DNA of 37,084 nt from Candidatus Kuenenia stuttgartensis (GCA_943330235.2 CALQGY020000024.1:1-37084), one strand, 5' to 3'; counted from the stretch's first letter, positions 15,390-24,293 are shown. A program made the numbers and translations. The notes: generated by a model from the sequence alone, not told the origin.

Positions 15390-17621
15390 CTACGGTGTCG
15401 AGAGCGGCCGCCACAGCGGGTCCGCCCGCAACACCGCGGCGGAGAGTTGCGATGGCCGTTGCAAGAGCGCCGTCACGTGCACCCGCGCCGAATCCAACTT
15501 CCCGGCGCGCAGTTCGGCCTCGGCCAGCGTCAGCAAGGCGGCGGCACCGGACATCGCGTCGCGGGTGACCGGCATGAGTTGCGAGGCCCGGCGCGCCATC
15601 ACCAACGCCGAGTCGCGATAGTTCATGCGGCCCAAGAGCTCCGCCAACGACCGGAACGATTCGTATTCGGCGGGGCGGGCGCGCACTCGCGCTTCCAGGA
15701 CGTCACACGCTGAATCAAGCTCGGCCAGCACGGCCACCGGCGCGGAACGGGGAAGACGCTGCGCATGCAGCAGATGCAGCGCGGCGCTATCGCCCTCGAC
15801 GTCACGAAGGGTCACACCGATCACATCACGAAACGGGTCATGTGGCAGCGCACGCAGCACCTCCGGAAACGTTTGTGCCATGCGTGCGAACAGGGCGCGT
15901 CCGTCCACGCGTTCCTGCGCCGACCGAAGGAACTGCTCGGTCGTCGCCACGTCGCCGGATTCGCGGATACGCAGCGCGGCCAGCCATGCCACCGGATCCA
16001 CAGCGTCCGGCGCTATCGCCTGCGCGCGTTGGATGGCGGTGCGCGCGTCGGCGTAGCGGTGCATCAGCATCAGGGTGTTGCCGAGCTCCAGCGCCATGAG
16101 GTACGAAGCCGGCATGTTGTCGAGTGCGCTCGCGAGGTCGGCGGCGGCCGCGTCCCAGTGGTCCTGACGACGTTGCAGTTGTCCGCGGGCGAACAGGGCC
16201 TCCGCGTCGTGTGGTGACCGCGTCAGCACCGTATCGAGTTGCGCGACCGCCAGACCGTACGCCCGCTGGTCGTACAGCAGCCAGTACGCCATCGCCATGT
16301 GCGCTTGGGGCAGCAGTGGATCAATCGCGAGGGCCCGGTCAATCAGCTCGCGAGCGCGCCGCAGACGCGCCCGATCGGGGTCACGCCCGATCCAGAATAG
16401 GTGCGCCTGCGTCGCACCATACTGCGCGAGCGCTGGCGCAAAGTTGGAGTCGGCCGCGATCGCATCGCCCAACAGCGTGCGGGCCTCCTCCAATCGCTCA
16501 TCCCCCCGGCGCAGATACTCGAGGGCCCGCGCGTAGAATTCGGCGGCACGCACGTTGCCGTCGGCCAGTCTCTCCATACGTGGCGATGGCGGCACGGCAC
16601 CGTCCTCGGCCGTCCTCATCCCAACCGTTGGCGGCGCACCGTCTCGCACACTCGAGCTACGCAGCGCGAGGATCGTGAGCGCGACGGCGGTCAGCACTCC
16701 GCCAATGAGGACGGTGAGTTGTCGCGCCGGCCGCCGAGCCCAAGATGGCGCCGATTGACCATCGGTGGACTCGGGCGGCGTTGGCTGCGGCACGGGGGCA
16801 CCACTCGTGTCCTCGGGGTGCACGGTATCGGTTCCGTCGGCCGGCGTCGTGGAAGCGGCCGGTCGCCGTGACACCGGCGCGAGCACGATGGGCACCTCGC
16901 TGACGGTGCTCTCCGCCGTCGTCGATTCGCGGAGGCCTTCCAGAAGCATCAGGGTTTCGCGATCCGGCAGCAGCGACAACTCACGCTGCAGCAGCCCAAC
17001 GTGTTGCTGCAGCAGTTGGAAGGCCGCAACGCGCTCCCCCGCCTGCGCCATCGAACCAGCGGCCTCGCGGGCCAGGCGCGGATCGAGTGGCGCACGTGCC
17101 GCCGCCTGCCGCCAGTAGTCGACGGCGTCGGGCGCACCGCGCCGTGTCGCCTCACGCGCCCGCGCCGTCAGCAGCAGGACGAGCGCATCGTCGATCTCCC
17201 GTCGCGTGGCGTCAACCCACTGATCGAATTCGACGCACCCCGAAAAGCTGACCCCCTCGAGAAACTCGTGCGATGCGATCGCAAGGGCCTGATCGGCATC
17301 GCGCGCGGCCAGCGCCTCGCGGAAGTGCTCGATGTCGCTCCGGATGTCCTCATGCAATCGCAGCACGCTGGTGCCGACGATGACCGGCACGCCAAGTTCG
17401 GTGCGCAGCGTATAGATGCTTTGGTTGAGCGCCTGCCGTGCGCGGTCGGGGGTCGACTCGGGCCACAGGAGCACCAACAGCCGTTCACGTGGGAGGCCGT
17501 TGGGCATGTGGGCCGCGACCACCGCGAGCAGCGCGAGCGGTTTACGCCGAGGTGCGGCCGCAAGCGCGGCGTTCGGCCCGATTAACGAGAGGTGACCGAA
17601 GGTTTGGAGCCGCAGCGTCAT
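15390..17621 (-). CDS. Membrane-anchored BTAD (SARP-like) transcriptional regulator with TPR sensor domain
   Basis: A 743-residue protein (from the ATG at 17621). Residues ~2-90 are an OmpR/SARP-type winged helix (LRLQTFGHLSL, then RERLLVLLWPES, then ARQALNQSIYTLRTELG). Residues ~95-230 are a bacterial transcriptional activator domain (HEFLEGVSF, then RRGAPDAVDYWRQAAARAPLDPRLA). A Pro/Thr-rich linker leads to one transmembrane helix at ~302-322 (LTVLIGGVLTAVALTILAL). Residues ~360-743 are TPR-like helical repeats, probably periplasmic. DNA binding and the sensory TPR region would thus be on opposite sides of the membrane. A GTG at 17675 would add 18 residues; the ATG gives the usual N-terminus for such proteins. 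Targets unknown; the divergent LuxR-type gene is a candidate. Confidence 0.85.
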   Translation of the reverse strand: MTLRLQTFGHLSLIGPNAALAAAPRRKPLALLAVVAAHMPNGLPRERLLVLLWPESTPDRARQALNQSIYTLRTELGVPVIVGTSVLRLHEDIRSDIEHFREALAARDADQALAIASHEFLEGVSFSGCVEFDQWVDATRREIDDALVLLLTARAREATRRGAPDAVDYWRQAAARAPLDPRLAREAAGSMAQAGERVAAFQLLQQHVGLLQRELSLLPDRETLMLLEGLRESTTAESTVSEVPIVLAPVSRRPAASTTPADGTDTVHPEDTSGAPVPQPTPPESTDGQSAPSWARRPARQLTVLIGGVLTAVALTILALRSSSVRDGAPPTVGMRTAEDGAVPPSPRMERLADGNVRAAEFYARALEYLRRGDERLEEARTLLGDAIAADSNFAPALAQYGATQAHLFWIGRDPDRARLRRARELIDRALAIDPLLPQAHMAMAYWLLYDQRAYGLAVAQLDTVLTRSPHDAEALFARGQLQRRQDHWDAAAADLASALDNMPASYLMALELGNTLMLMHRYADARTAIQRAQAIAPDAVDPVAWLAALRIRESGDVATTEQFLRSAQERVDGRALFARMAQTFPEVLRALPHDPFRDVIGVTLRDVEGDSAALHLLHAQRLPRSAPVAVLAELDSACDVLEARVRARPAEYESFRSLAELLGRMNYRDSALVMARRASQLMPVTRDAMSGAAALLTLAEAELRAGKLDSARVHVTALLQRPSQLSAAVLRADPLWRPLSTP

Positions 17622-17932
17622 TCGCAGCAGAAATGCACGGTATCGTCCAATGAATGATCCAAGACTGCCTCCCACCTTATTCGCTCACATGCCTTTTCGT
17701 TGAGCGACATGCGATTTGACGGCGGGATAACGCGTCCGACGCGTCCCAATAACGGAGGCTACAACGGCGTCACTGCAATAAACAGACGAATTTGTACGAA
17801 ATGATCGCCAAATGATTAGGCAGAATTACCTACGTGATCGAGCGATGAGCTCGGAACGAGACAATCCCCCGATTGAAAGGCCGGCGACGATGCGGGCCCG
17901 TTCACCTCCATCCATTTGAGAGCACTGCCGAT
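17622..17932. promoter_or_regulatory. Divergent regulatory region between BTAD and LuxR-type genes
   Basis: 311 bases without a supported gene and less GC-rich than its surroundings, especially 17780-17830. It contains a double ACGCGT motif (17730-17735 and 17739-17744, three bases apart) flanked by GGG and CCC, a plausible dimer binding site. It also has TTGTAC near 17792 with A/T-rich sequence downstream that could serve as a promoter for the LuxR-type gene. I could not define start sites. Confidence 0.35.
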
Positions 17933-18190
17933 ATGGCCCGTGATGTTGACACGCCTTTGTCGCCGGTCCGTCCCATCCATGCGGGACTTGCCGACCAATA
18001 CGGACTGACCGCCGCCCAAGCGCGGGTGGCAGCGCTGATCATGGAGGGACTCGCCACCAAGTCCATTGCCTACGAACTGCAGATCAGCGTGCACACCGTG
18101 CGGCGCCACACGGAGCAGATCTTCCGCAAATGCGGCGTGCGCTCGCGTCTGGAGTTGACGGCGCGGCTGTGGCGTCAGATGGCCGCGTAG
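17933..18190 (+). CDS. Very small LuxR-type (GerE) HTH protein
   Basis: An 85-residue protein that is little more than a LuxR/FixJ-type DNA-binding domain. It reads YGLTAAQARVAALIMEGLA, then TKSIAYELQISVHTVRRHTEQIFRKCGVRSR, matching the four-helix GerE fold from residue ~22 to the end. No receiver or ligand-binding domain is present, so activity is presumably controlled by expression level or a partner. I start at the ATG at 17933; a TTG at 17873 would add 20 residues without a recognisable domain. It is divergent from the BTAD regulator and convergent with cheB. A link with either is inferred from position only. Confidence 0.8.
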   Translation: MARDVDTPLSPVRPIHAGLADQYGLTAAQARVAALIMEGLATKSIAYELQISVHTVRRHTEQIFRKCGVRSRLELTARLWRQMAA

Positions 18191-18206
18191 GCGCCGCCGT
18201 CTCCTG

Positions 18207-18240
18207 ACGTAGTCGCCACTCGGCCGGGCGGCGACTACGT
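18207..18240. terminator. Bidirectional hairpin between LuxR-type gene and cheB
   Basis: A perfect 11-bp stem (18207-18217 with 18230-18240) around a 12-base loop, between two convergent genes. The TAG stop of cheB (18235-18237) lies inside the right arm. Confidence 0.65.
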
Positions 18241-19356
18241 TGCCCGAGCCGACCGGCGTGCCGCCGACAAGAGCGCGTCGGCGATCTCATCCAGCGGGAG
18301 CACGTCCACGGCGGCGTTCTGTTTCGCCGCCTCGCGCGGCATGCCATACACCACGCTGGTCGCCTCATCCTGCGCGACCGTGTAGGCGCCCGCCTCACGC
18401 ATGGCCAGCATCCCCTTGGCCCCGTCGCGACCCATGCCGGTCAGAATGGCGCCGACCGCGTTGCGGCCAACCGAACGCGCCACACTTTCAAACAAGACGT
18501 CCACCGCCGGTCGCTGATGATGCACCCGCGGCCCGTCCTTGACGCGCGCCACCCAGCGCGCGCCGTTGGCCTGCAACATCAGGTGCTTGCCGCCCGGCGC
18601 GATCAGCGCCAAACCGGGGGTGACAAAATCGCCGTCCTTCGCCTCCTGCACCCGCATGGCACAGAGCGAATCGAGGCGATGCGCAAAGGACGCCGTGAAC
18701 CCCTCTGGCATGTGCTGCACGATGACCGTCCCGGGGGCGTCCGCGGGAAAGCTGCTCAGGACACGCTCCAGCGCCGGCGGGCCGCCGGTGGACGCGCCAA
18801 GCACGATGACCTTGTGCGTGGCATCGATCGTCGCGATGGCCGGTCGCCGCGCGACGGGCGGGGCCTGCACCGTACGGGCGAGGGTCTCAACCCTGGCCTG
18901 GGACGCCGCGCGCACGGCGCGCGCCAACTCTTCGACGATATCGGCCGCGGCCAACGACGAGCCGGGCTTCGCGATGACTTCCACCGCCCCCAGTGCGAGG
19001 GCGCGCCACGCCGTCTCGCTATTGGTGGGCGTCAGCGAGCTCACCACCACCACCGGGAGGGGGTAGTGTTTCATCAGCTTGGACAGGAACGTCAGTCCAT
19101 CCATGCGGGGCATTTCAATGTCCAGCGTCATCACGTCCGGCTGGAGCTGAAAAATGCGCTCGCGCGCCACGTATGGGTCGGTGGCGGTCCCCACGACCTC
19201 GATGTCGTCATGCTTGGACAGCGCATCGCATAAGATGCGGCGCACCAAGGCCGAGTCATCAACCACCAGCACGCGCACCACGCCGGGCTTCCGCGCCGGA
19301 ATGGTGGACACAATGGGGCCGAGCGGCCCCCCCGGTCGCTGGCGGGTAGTCACCAT
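18235..19356 (-). CDS. cheB: Protein-glutamate methylesterase/glutamine deamidase CheB
   Basis: A 373-residue CheB that removes methyl groups from chemotaxis receptors when phosphorylated. The N-terminal receiver domain (~26-145) has the acidic pocket VVDDS and phospho-acceptor D79 (TLDIEMPRMDG). K130 lies in IAKPGSS. A linker (~146-178) leads to the methylesterase domain with catalytic S189 (GASTGGP), H215 (VQHMPEGF) and D311 (GMGRDGAKGM). The spacing of the three catalytic residues matches classical CheB exactly. I use the ATG at 19356, next to GGGGA; a GTG at 19398 would add 14 residues. Its partners cheA, cheW and cheR are absent from the window. The MCP at 10591-11808 is a possible substrate. 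Confidence 0.95.
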   Translation of the reverse strand: MVTTRQRPGGPLGPIVSTIPARKPGVVRVLVVDDSALVRRILCDALSKHDDIEVVGTATDPYVARERIFQLQPDVMTLDIEMPRMDGLTFLSKLMKHYPLPVVVVSSLTPTNSETAWRALALGAVEVIAKPGSSLAAADIVEELARAVRAASQARVETLARTVQAPPVARRPAIATIDATHKVIVLGASTGGPPALERVLSSFPADAPGTVIVQHMPEGFTASFAHRLDSLCAMRVQEAKDGDFVTPGLALIAPGGKHLMLQANGARWVARVKDGPRVHHQRPAVDVLFESVARSVGRNAVGAILTGMGRDGAKGMLAMREAGAYTVAQDEATSVVYGMPREAAKQNAAVDVLPLDEIADALLSAARRSARAT

Positions 19357-19514
19357 TCCCCAACGGGCGGCATCGTGTCGCGCGTTCTCGCGAGACACAC
19401 GGCCGACCTACGGTTGCCGAACGGTGAGGGCGTGCGGAAGATCATGAGCAGACGCAGTGAGACAGGAAGGGGACGCCCTATACGGCGGAATGGGCGGTTC
19501 ACGACGGGCAACGC

Positions 19515-20633
19515 TCAGGGCCGCGAGACCAGATCGGTCAGGCTTGCGTGCCACGACATCTGGAAGGCTAACGCATAGCCGTCCGGAAAGGTTCGGCCGC
19601 TGGCCGATACGTGCACCGGCCAGTGGTCGCGGCGCAGGCTCGTTTTCAGCAGCAGGTCGGAGGTGGCCCGATAGCCAAGGCCTATCTCACCATTTCGCTG
19701 GGTCACCACGGTCCCGGTCCACTGCACGCGCGAGGAGCCCTTGACGAAGGGGTAGGCATAATCTTCATAGCGCGTCGCCACAAACCAGCGGGGCGCGATG
19801 GTATACCGGAGCTCCCCGTACCACCCGGTACCCACCACGGGTTTCGCGATGGTTGGCACCTCGTACGACGCCCGGGCCAGCTCCGCCCGGGCATCCAGAA
19901 ACCCGCGACTCCAATGCGCATCAAAGAGCGCCAGCCGCTGCTGGAACTGCGACCAGACGGCCCCCACGGGTATCGCCGCGTCCGTGGCGGCCCCGAGATA
20001 GGAGCCTTGCGTGTACGACGCGCCCACCCGGAAGGTCGGACCGGTGCTCCACCCCAACCCGACCACCGGGCGCGCCCGGTCCCTCGGCGCCGTGGTGTAT
20101 TTCACGTTCACCGGCGGCAGCGAGACGACCCCGGCCTTGTAGTCCAGATGCCCGCGAGCGCCAGTGGCCACGGCCCCCAACGGATACTGGGTCGGATACA
20201 TATCCGGACCACCGATGAGCGGATTGGCGACGGAAAAACGTCGCGGTCCGAAGGCGCTCAGTGGCATCAGAATCTTGCCCGCCTCAACCGTGAAGGCGCG
20301 CGATCGCGCAATGCGCAGGGAGAGCAAGTCAATGCCCTTCTCGAACTCGTCCGAGTCCGTCTGATCGACGTACCCGATCGCCCGGAGCGTGACCCCGCGC
20401 GTCGCCTCGTACACCAGGAAGCCGAACCCCCGCACGCTATACGACGGCTTCCCGCCATTGCGCGCCAACAGGCGCGATCCGTCGTCGGTTTTCCACCCCT
20501 CGACGTCCAGGAGGGTCTCGGCCGCGAGGCGCTGGGCCGAAGCAACGCGCACCGGCGACGCGAGCGCGACCAACGTCAGAACACCGGTCGCGACGCGCAC
20601 GCCGCGACTACAGAAGGATGGCATCATGGGCAT
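19515..20633 (-). CDS. Predicted outer-membrane beta-barrel (porin-like) protein
   Basis: A 372-residue exported protein with a signal peptide at residues 1-34 (ends VASAQ). The rest alternates short amphipathic strands with aromatic residues (YSVRGFGFLVYEATRG, YGELRYTIAPRWFVATRYEDY), as in 14-18-stranded barrels. No specific porin family can be assigned with certainty. The start is set by TAATG: the A of the ATG is the last base of the kinase stop codon, so it is translationally coupled to the kinase. It is the last of three coupled genes (cupredoxin, kinase, barrel). This suggests it admits, or is regulated together with, the ligand sensed by the system. The 158 bases between it and cheB show no clear terminator. 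Confidence 0.75.
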   Translation of the reverse strand: MPMMPSFCSRGVRVATGVLTLVALASPVRVASAQRLAAETLLDVEGWKTDDGSRLLARNGGKPSYSVRGFGFLVYEATRGVTLRAIGYVDQTDSDEFEKGIDLLSLRIARSRAFTVEAGKILMPLSAFGPRRFSVANPLIGGPDMYPTQYPLGAVATGARGHLDYKAGVVSLPPVNVKYTTAPRDRARPVVGLGWSTGPTFRVGASYTQGSYLGAATDAAIPVGAVWSQFQQRLALFDAHWSRGFLDARAELARASYEVPTIAKPVVGTGWYGELRYTIAPRWFVATRYEDYAYPFVKGSSRVQWTGTVVTQRNGEIGLGYRATSDLLLKTSLRRDHWPVHVSASGRTFPDGYALAFQMSWHASLTDLVSRP

Positions 20634-23098
20634 TATCGGTCGTCGGATTCCAAAGGCACCCCATCGAGTACACACCGCACCGCATGCGCGAGGGCGTCGG
20701 GAAGCACCGGTTTTTCGAGAAATGCCGAGTCATCAGCCAGTTGCCCGTGGCGGGCAATGACCTCGTCGTTGAAGCCTGAGACGAACAGCACCCGCATCGA
20801 GGGATAGCGCTCGCGGAGTTGCTCGGCGAGCGTCAGGCCGGAGCGGTCCGGCAGGACGACGTCCGTCAGCAGCAGGTCAATCGGCGCGTGGTGCTCCCGC
20901 TGGTAGGCGGCAGCCACCTCGACCGCAGACCGGGCATCGGCCGCGTCGAAGACCCGATAGCCTGAGTGTTCGAGCACGCGGCGGTTCAGCAGCCGCAGGT
21001 CCAGCTCATCCTCCACCAACAACACCGACTCGGCCCCGCGTGAGCCCCCGCTCAGGCCGCGCACGCGTGCGGCCTGAGCGGTGAGCTCGCCCGTGGCCAC
21101 CGGAAAGTACAGGCTGAAGGTGGTGCCCTTGCCGGGTGCGCTGTCCACGGCAATCGCGCCGCCGGACTGCCGGACAATGCCGTACACGGTCGCGAGACCG
21201 AGTCCCGTCCCCTGCCCGACCGCCTTGGTCGTGAAGAAGGGCTCAAAAATCCGGCGGCGCGTGGCCTCGTCCATCCCGGTCCCCGTATCGCGCACCGTCA
21301 GACGGACCGTCGGCCCGGCATCAATGGCCTCGGTCGCAGCGGCCATGCCGGCATCGAACACGACAGACGCCGTCTCGACGACGATGGAACCACCCACGGG
21401 CATCGCATCGCGCGCATTGACCACCAGATTGAGCAGAATCTGCTCAATCTGTGTGGGATCCGCCGTGACACGCGCCAATTCGGGTGCCAACCGCAACTCG
21501 AGGCGAATGGTAGGCCCCAGCAGCGGCGGGAATAACGGCTGCATACTGCTGACGATCCCGTTGATGTCGATCTGCTGCGGTTTGAGTACCTGCTTGCGGC
21601 TGAAGGCGAGCAACTGCCGCACCAAGAGCGTGGCGCGGCGTGAGGCCCCGCTGATGGTCTCGATATCCGCCCGCATGTCGCTGTTCTCGGGCAATTCACT
21701 CGCCAAGACCTGTGCCATGCCCCCGATGACGGCGAGCACGTTGTTGAAGTCGTGGGCAACGCCGCCGGCGAGCGTGCCGAGCGCCTCCAGCTTCTGCGCT
21801 TGACGGAGTTGCGCCTCGCTCTGCTGGAGCGCGGCTTCCGCGCGCTCGCGCTCCCGCACTTCGGTGCGGAGCACCTCGTTGGCCACCATCAGTTCGACCG
21901 AACGCCGGGTCAGCTGGTTTTGCTTGTGCAGCATCCCGTCCAGCAGTCCGTTGAACGCGTTCGCCGTGGTCTGGATTTCCACCGCCGTCGTACGCGACGG
22001 CAAGTCGTACGGCGCAAGCATGGGTTGCTCCGCCCCCGCCCGCAGATAGTCGACGAACTCATTCAGCGGGCGAAGCGAGCGGCGCGCGACGGACGCGGTG
22101 AAGAGCGCCACGAGCACCACGGCGAGCAGGCCGCCGATGAGAAAACGCGACCGGAGGCCGTTCTCGAACGGTCGTAAGGCGGCGGAGAGCGATTGCAGCA
22201 GATGAAGCGTGATCGGTTCACCCTCGATCGTCCGACCAAGGGGGATTTCCGCCGTCAGCAATTCATCGTCCCCAACGGTCACCGCGGACGGGCGTCCGGT
22301 GGCCTGTGCCGGGCGGCTCCACGGCAAACCAACCGGGAGGGCGGGCACCGAGGATTGCAGGATCCGACCGCGTTCGACGAGTACCGAGGCCGAGGAGCCC
22401 CCGTTCACCGAGGCGAGGAGGCGATCGAGGCGATCGCCAAGCACGAGCGCCCCCACCGGAAAGCCATTCAGCAGGACCGGAACGCTGCTCACCTGCATCA
22501 ACGAGCCGCCCACCGTGAGGACGCCGAACGCCGCGTCAACCGACGTGCTGTCCGTACTCAGAGCGCTCGCCACGGCGGGGAGCGCCATGAGCGCCTTCCC
22601 GCGCGGCAGCGTCGCCGATCGTCCGGCGCTGGCGAGTACGCGCCCGCCCTCATCGGTGATGACCAACAGATCACGCCCGATGTCCGCGGCCAGCTTTCGC
22701 ACCTCGCGCTCAAGCGTCGCCTGCTGTGCGTCGGCGGCGGCGGCCGATCCCGCGAAGGCGCCGTCCCCGTCGAAGCCGCGCGTATCGAGGGCCGCTCGAA
22801 GTGTCGGGCTGGCCGAGATCAGCGAGCTGGCCGCCAGGAGGAGCATCTGGCGTTCGCGCTGCAGCTGCATGACTTCCTGTTGACGCGCGAGTAATTCCGT
22901 GACCAGCACACCGCGCACGTCGGATTGGACGTAGACGCGCAGCGACACGAACGCGACGACGACCGTCAGGATCGCAATCATGGCGCTGGCCAGGGCCACA
23001 CGGCCCCACAAGGTCTTGGCGTACGCTCGGCGCCCAGAGCGCGCCGGCGTGCCGAGCACCGGCGTGGCCGGTGCGGGCGCGGCCGGCGATGGCGTCAC
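20633..23098 (-). CDS. Hybrid sensor histidine kinase with Cache-like periplasmic sensor and C-terminal receiver
   Basis: An 821-residue inner-membrane kinase. TM1 is ~33-56 and TM2 ~318-338. Between them lies a ~260-residue periplasmic sensor with a Cache-like segment (DLLVITDEGGRVLASAG). A HAMP domain (~339-395) and coiled coil lead to HisKA with phospho-acceptor H449 (GGVAHDFNNVL). The HATPase region includes NLVVNARDAMP, DTGTGMD and GTGLGLATVYGIV. A C-terminal receiver (~690-810) has phospho-acceptor D746 (LLLTDVVLPDRSG). No DNA-binding output is present. The start is a GTG overlapping the TGA of the upstream cupredoxin gene as GTGA. The 3' end overlaps the barrel gene start as TAATG. The three genes therefore look like one translational unit sensing something in the periplasm. 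Confidence 0.92.
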   Translation of the reverse strand: MTPSPAAPAPATPVLGTPARSGRRAYAKTLWGRVALASAMIAILTVVVAFVSLRVYVQSDVRGVLVTELLARQQEVMQLQRERQMLLLAASSLISASPTLRAALDTRGFDGDGAFAGSAAAADAQQATLEREVRKLAADIGRDLLVITDEGGRVLASAGRSATLPRGKALMALPAVASALSTDSTSVDAAFGVLTVGGSLMQVSSVPVLLNGFPVGALVLGDRLDRLLASVNGGSSASVLVERGRILQSSVPALPVGLPWSRPAQATGRPSAVTVGDDELLTAEIPLGRTIEGEPITLHLLQSLSAALRPFENGLRSRFLIGGLLAVVLVALFTASVARRSLRPLNEFVDYLRAGAEQPMLAPYDLPSRTTAVEIQTTANAFNGLLDGMLHKQNQLTRRSVELMVANEVLRTEVRERERAEAALQQSEAQLRQAQKLEALGTLAGGVAHDFNNVLAVIGGMAQVLASELPENSDMRADIETISGASRRATLLVRQLLAFSRKQVLKPQQIDINGIVSSMQPLFPPLLGPTIRLELRLAPELARVTADPTQIEQILLNLVVNARDAMPVGGSIVVETASVVFDAGMAAATEAIDAGPTVRLTVRDTGTGMDEATRRRIFEPFFTTKAVGQGTGLGLATVYGIVRQSGGAIAVDSAPGKGTTFSLYFPVATGELTAQAARVRGLSGGSRGAESVLLVEDELDLRLLNRRVLEHSGYRVFDAADARSAVEVAAAYQREHHAPIDLLLTDVVLPDRSGLTLAEQLRERYPSMRVLFVSGFNDEVIARHGQLADDSAFLEKPVLPDALAHAVRCVLDGVPLESDDR

Positions 23099-24030
23099 GG
23101 ATCGGAATCCGGCAACGGTACAAGGACACGGACGCGGACCGTCTTCCCCGCCTCAACGCGAATGCGGGTCGAGAACGGTCTTACGCGCTCGTGCCACGCC
23201 ATGAGCTCGTAGTCCCCGTCCGGGACCCCATCCAGCACGAAGGTACCATCGAGTTCCGGCACGACGAAGAACGGGTGGTCCAGCACGACCACGAACGCGC
23301 TCATGTCGGCGTGAATATGGCAGAAGACCGTGGCCACGCCCGGGCTGGTGAAGGCGACGGACTTGCTGACGCCGGCCGGAAACCGCCCGAGATCGAACGT
23401 AGCGGCGCGTGAGAGCGAGAAGACGTTGTGAAAGATCGGGTCGTCATTGGGGAACTGCACGCTGGCGCCCACCTGGATGGGCAGCACGTGCGGATCGAAG
23501 CGTTCCTCCCGCTGATGGATGACCGGGGCGACACCCACCGCGGGCGCACGCACCGCGGGCGCACGCACCGCCCGCAGCGCCGCGGTGCTCTTGAGATACA
23601 TGACCACGTTTCGCATGGGCGGCAGCTCCGACGTCGGCGGTGCCGCGGCGCCCGGCTCGTCGTAGACGCGCATCCGGAGCCGCGACTTAGCGAGACGCTT
23701 GGAAAGGATCGCTACGCCCTCGATGCGTCCCGTTTCGACCCGAGCGGACGCGCGATGCGCGGACGCGTCATGCGCGGACGCGTCATGCGCGGTCTCCATG
23801 ACGCGATGTGACGGGCGACCGGCGCTTCGCGCCGCGCCCTCCGCGGGAGCTGCGACGGCCGCCAGCAGGAGCGCCATGGCCGCCGGCTCAAACCAGCGCA
23901 CACCACGAACGTCGCTCCAACGCGGCGCGCGAGCGGGCGGGGCATCGTTGGGCCCCATGGGCGGTGCGGCGGGGGCACATCGCATTGGGGAGTGAGCGCA
24001 AGTGGGGGAAGCATTAAACTGCCGCGACAT
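23095..24030 (-). CDS. Exported cupredoxin-like protein (methylamine-utilisation-protein-like)
   Basis: An exported protein with a cupredoxin-like fold. With the ATG at 24030 it has 311 residues; a hydrophobic signal segment is at ~47-66 (AAMALLLAAVAAPAEGA), so the real start may be further in (ATGs at 23985 or 23958). No Shine-Dalgarno decides. Type 1 copper-type ligands are visible: H201 (PIFHNVFS), then C237, H240 and M243 in FCHIHADMSAF. A carboxypeptidase-regulatory-like beta domain ends the protein (LDGVPDGDYELMAWHE). Related proteins are annotated as methylamine utilisation proteins, but no methylamine genes are present. Two 15-bp repeats lie inside the gene. Its stop overlaps the kinase start. 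It may present copper or a redox signal to the kinase; that is inference. Confidence 0.75.
   Translation of the reverse strand: MSRQFNASPTCAHSPMRCAPAAPPMGPNDAPPARAPRWSDVRGVRWFEPAAMALLLAAVAAPAEGAARSAGRPSHRVMETAHDASAHDASAHRASARVETGRIEGVAILSKRLAKSRLRMRVYDEPGAAAPPTSELPPMRNVVMYLKSTAALRAVRAPAVRAPAVGVAPVIHQREERFDPHVLPIQVGASVQFPNDDPIFHNVFSLSRAATFDLGRFPAGVSKSVAFTSPGVATVFCHIHADMSAFVVVLDHPFFVVPELDGTFVLDGVPDGDYELMAWHERVRPFSTRIRVEAGKTVRVRVLVPLPDSDP
23537..23571. repeat. 15-bp tandem repeat in the cupredoxin gene (RAPAV repeats)
   Basis: Two identical units accgcgggcgcacgc (23537-23551, 23552-23566) plus five bases of a third. In frame they encode repeated Val-Arg-Ala-Pro-Ala just before the copper-binding region. 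Confidence 0.8.
23755..23792. repeat. 15-bp tandem repeat in the cupredoxin gene (HDASA repeats)
   Basis: Units atgcgcggacgcgtc at 23755-23769 and 23770-23784, and 8 bases of a third. They encode His-Asp-Ala-Ser-Ala repeats just after the signal segment. Confidence 0.8.
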
Positions 24031-24151
24031 TGTACACAAAGGACGCCGTGCACCGGCGAACGTCAATAGGTCGTTTCGCCAGCGGCATCGGCGTATTGGG
24101 GACGTCGGGGACGACAGGTTCGGACCCGTAGTCCAACCGTAGAACTCGGTA

Positions 24152-24179
24152 TTGACCAGAGGCAGCACACGCTTATTGT
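24152..24179 (+). promoter_or_regulatory. Candidate sigma-70-type promoter for the SusC/SusD operon
   Basis: TTGACC (24152-24157), 16-base spacer, TATTGT (24174-24179), leaving a leader of about 107 bases before the SusC start. It lies in the 263-base gap shared with the divergent cupredoxin gene. Consensus match is fair; the start site is unproven. Confidence 0.4.
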
Positions 24180-24293
24180 CCTCCGGACGGTGCCTATCGT
24201 TACCGCACGGATCACAACCGTGACGGACGACGCCCGCCGTGCTCGCCCCTCGCGCACCCGCAGCGCTCCAATCCACACCACGAAGGAGACTAG

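Noticed and set aside
23095..24030. Naming the cupredoxin protein as part of methylamine metabolism
   Set aside because: No methylamine dehydrogenase or amicyanin genes are present; the similarity is to a loosely annotated family.
24031..24276. N-terminal extension of the cupredoxin gene by 82 codons
   Set aside because: It would place the signal segment ~130 residues into the protein and covers the probable divergent promoter of SusC.
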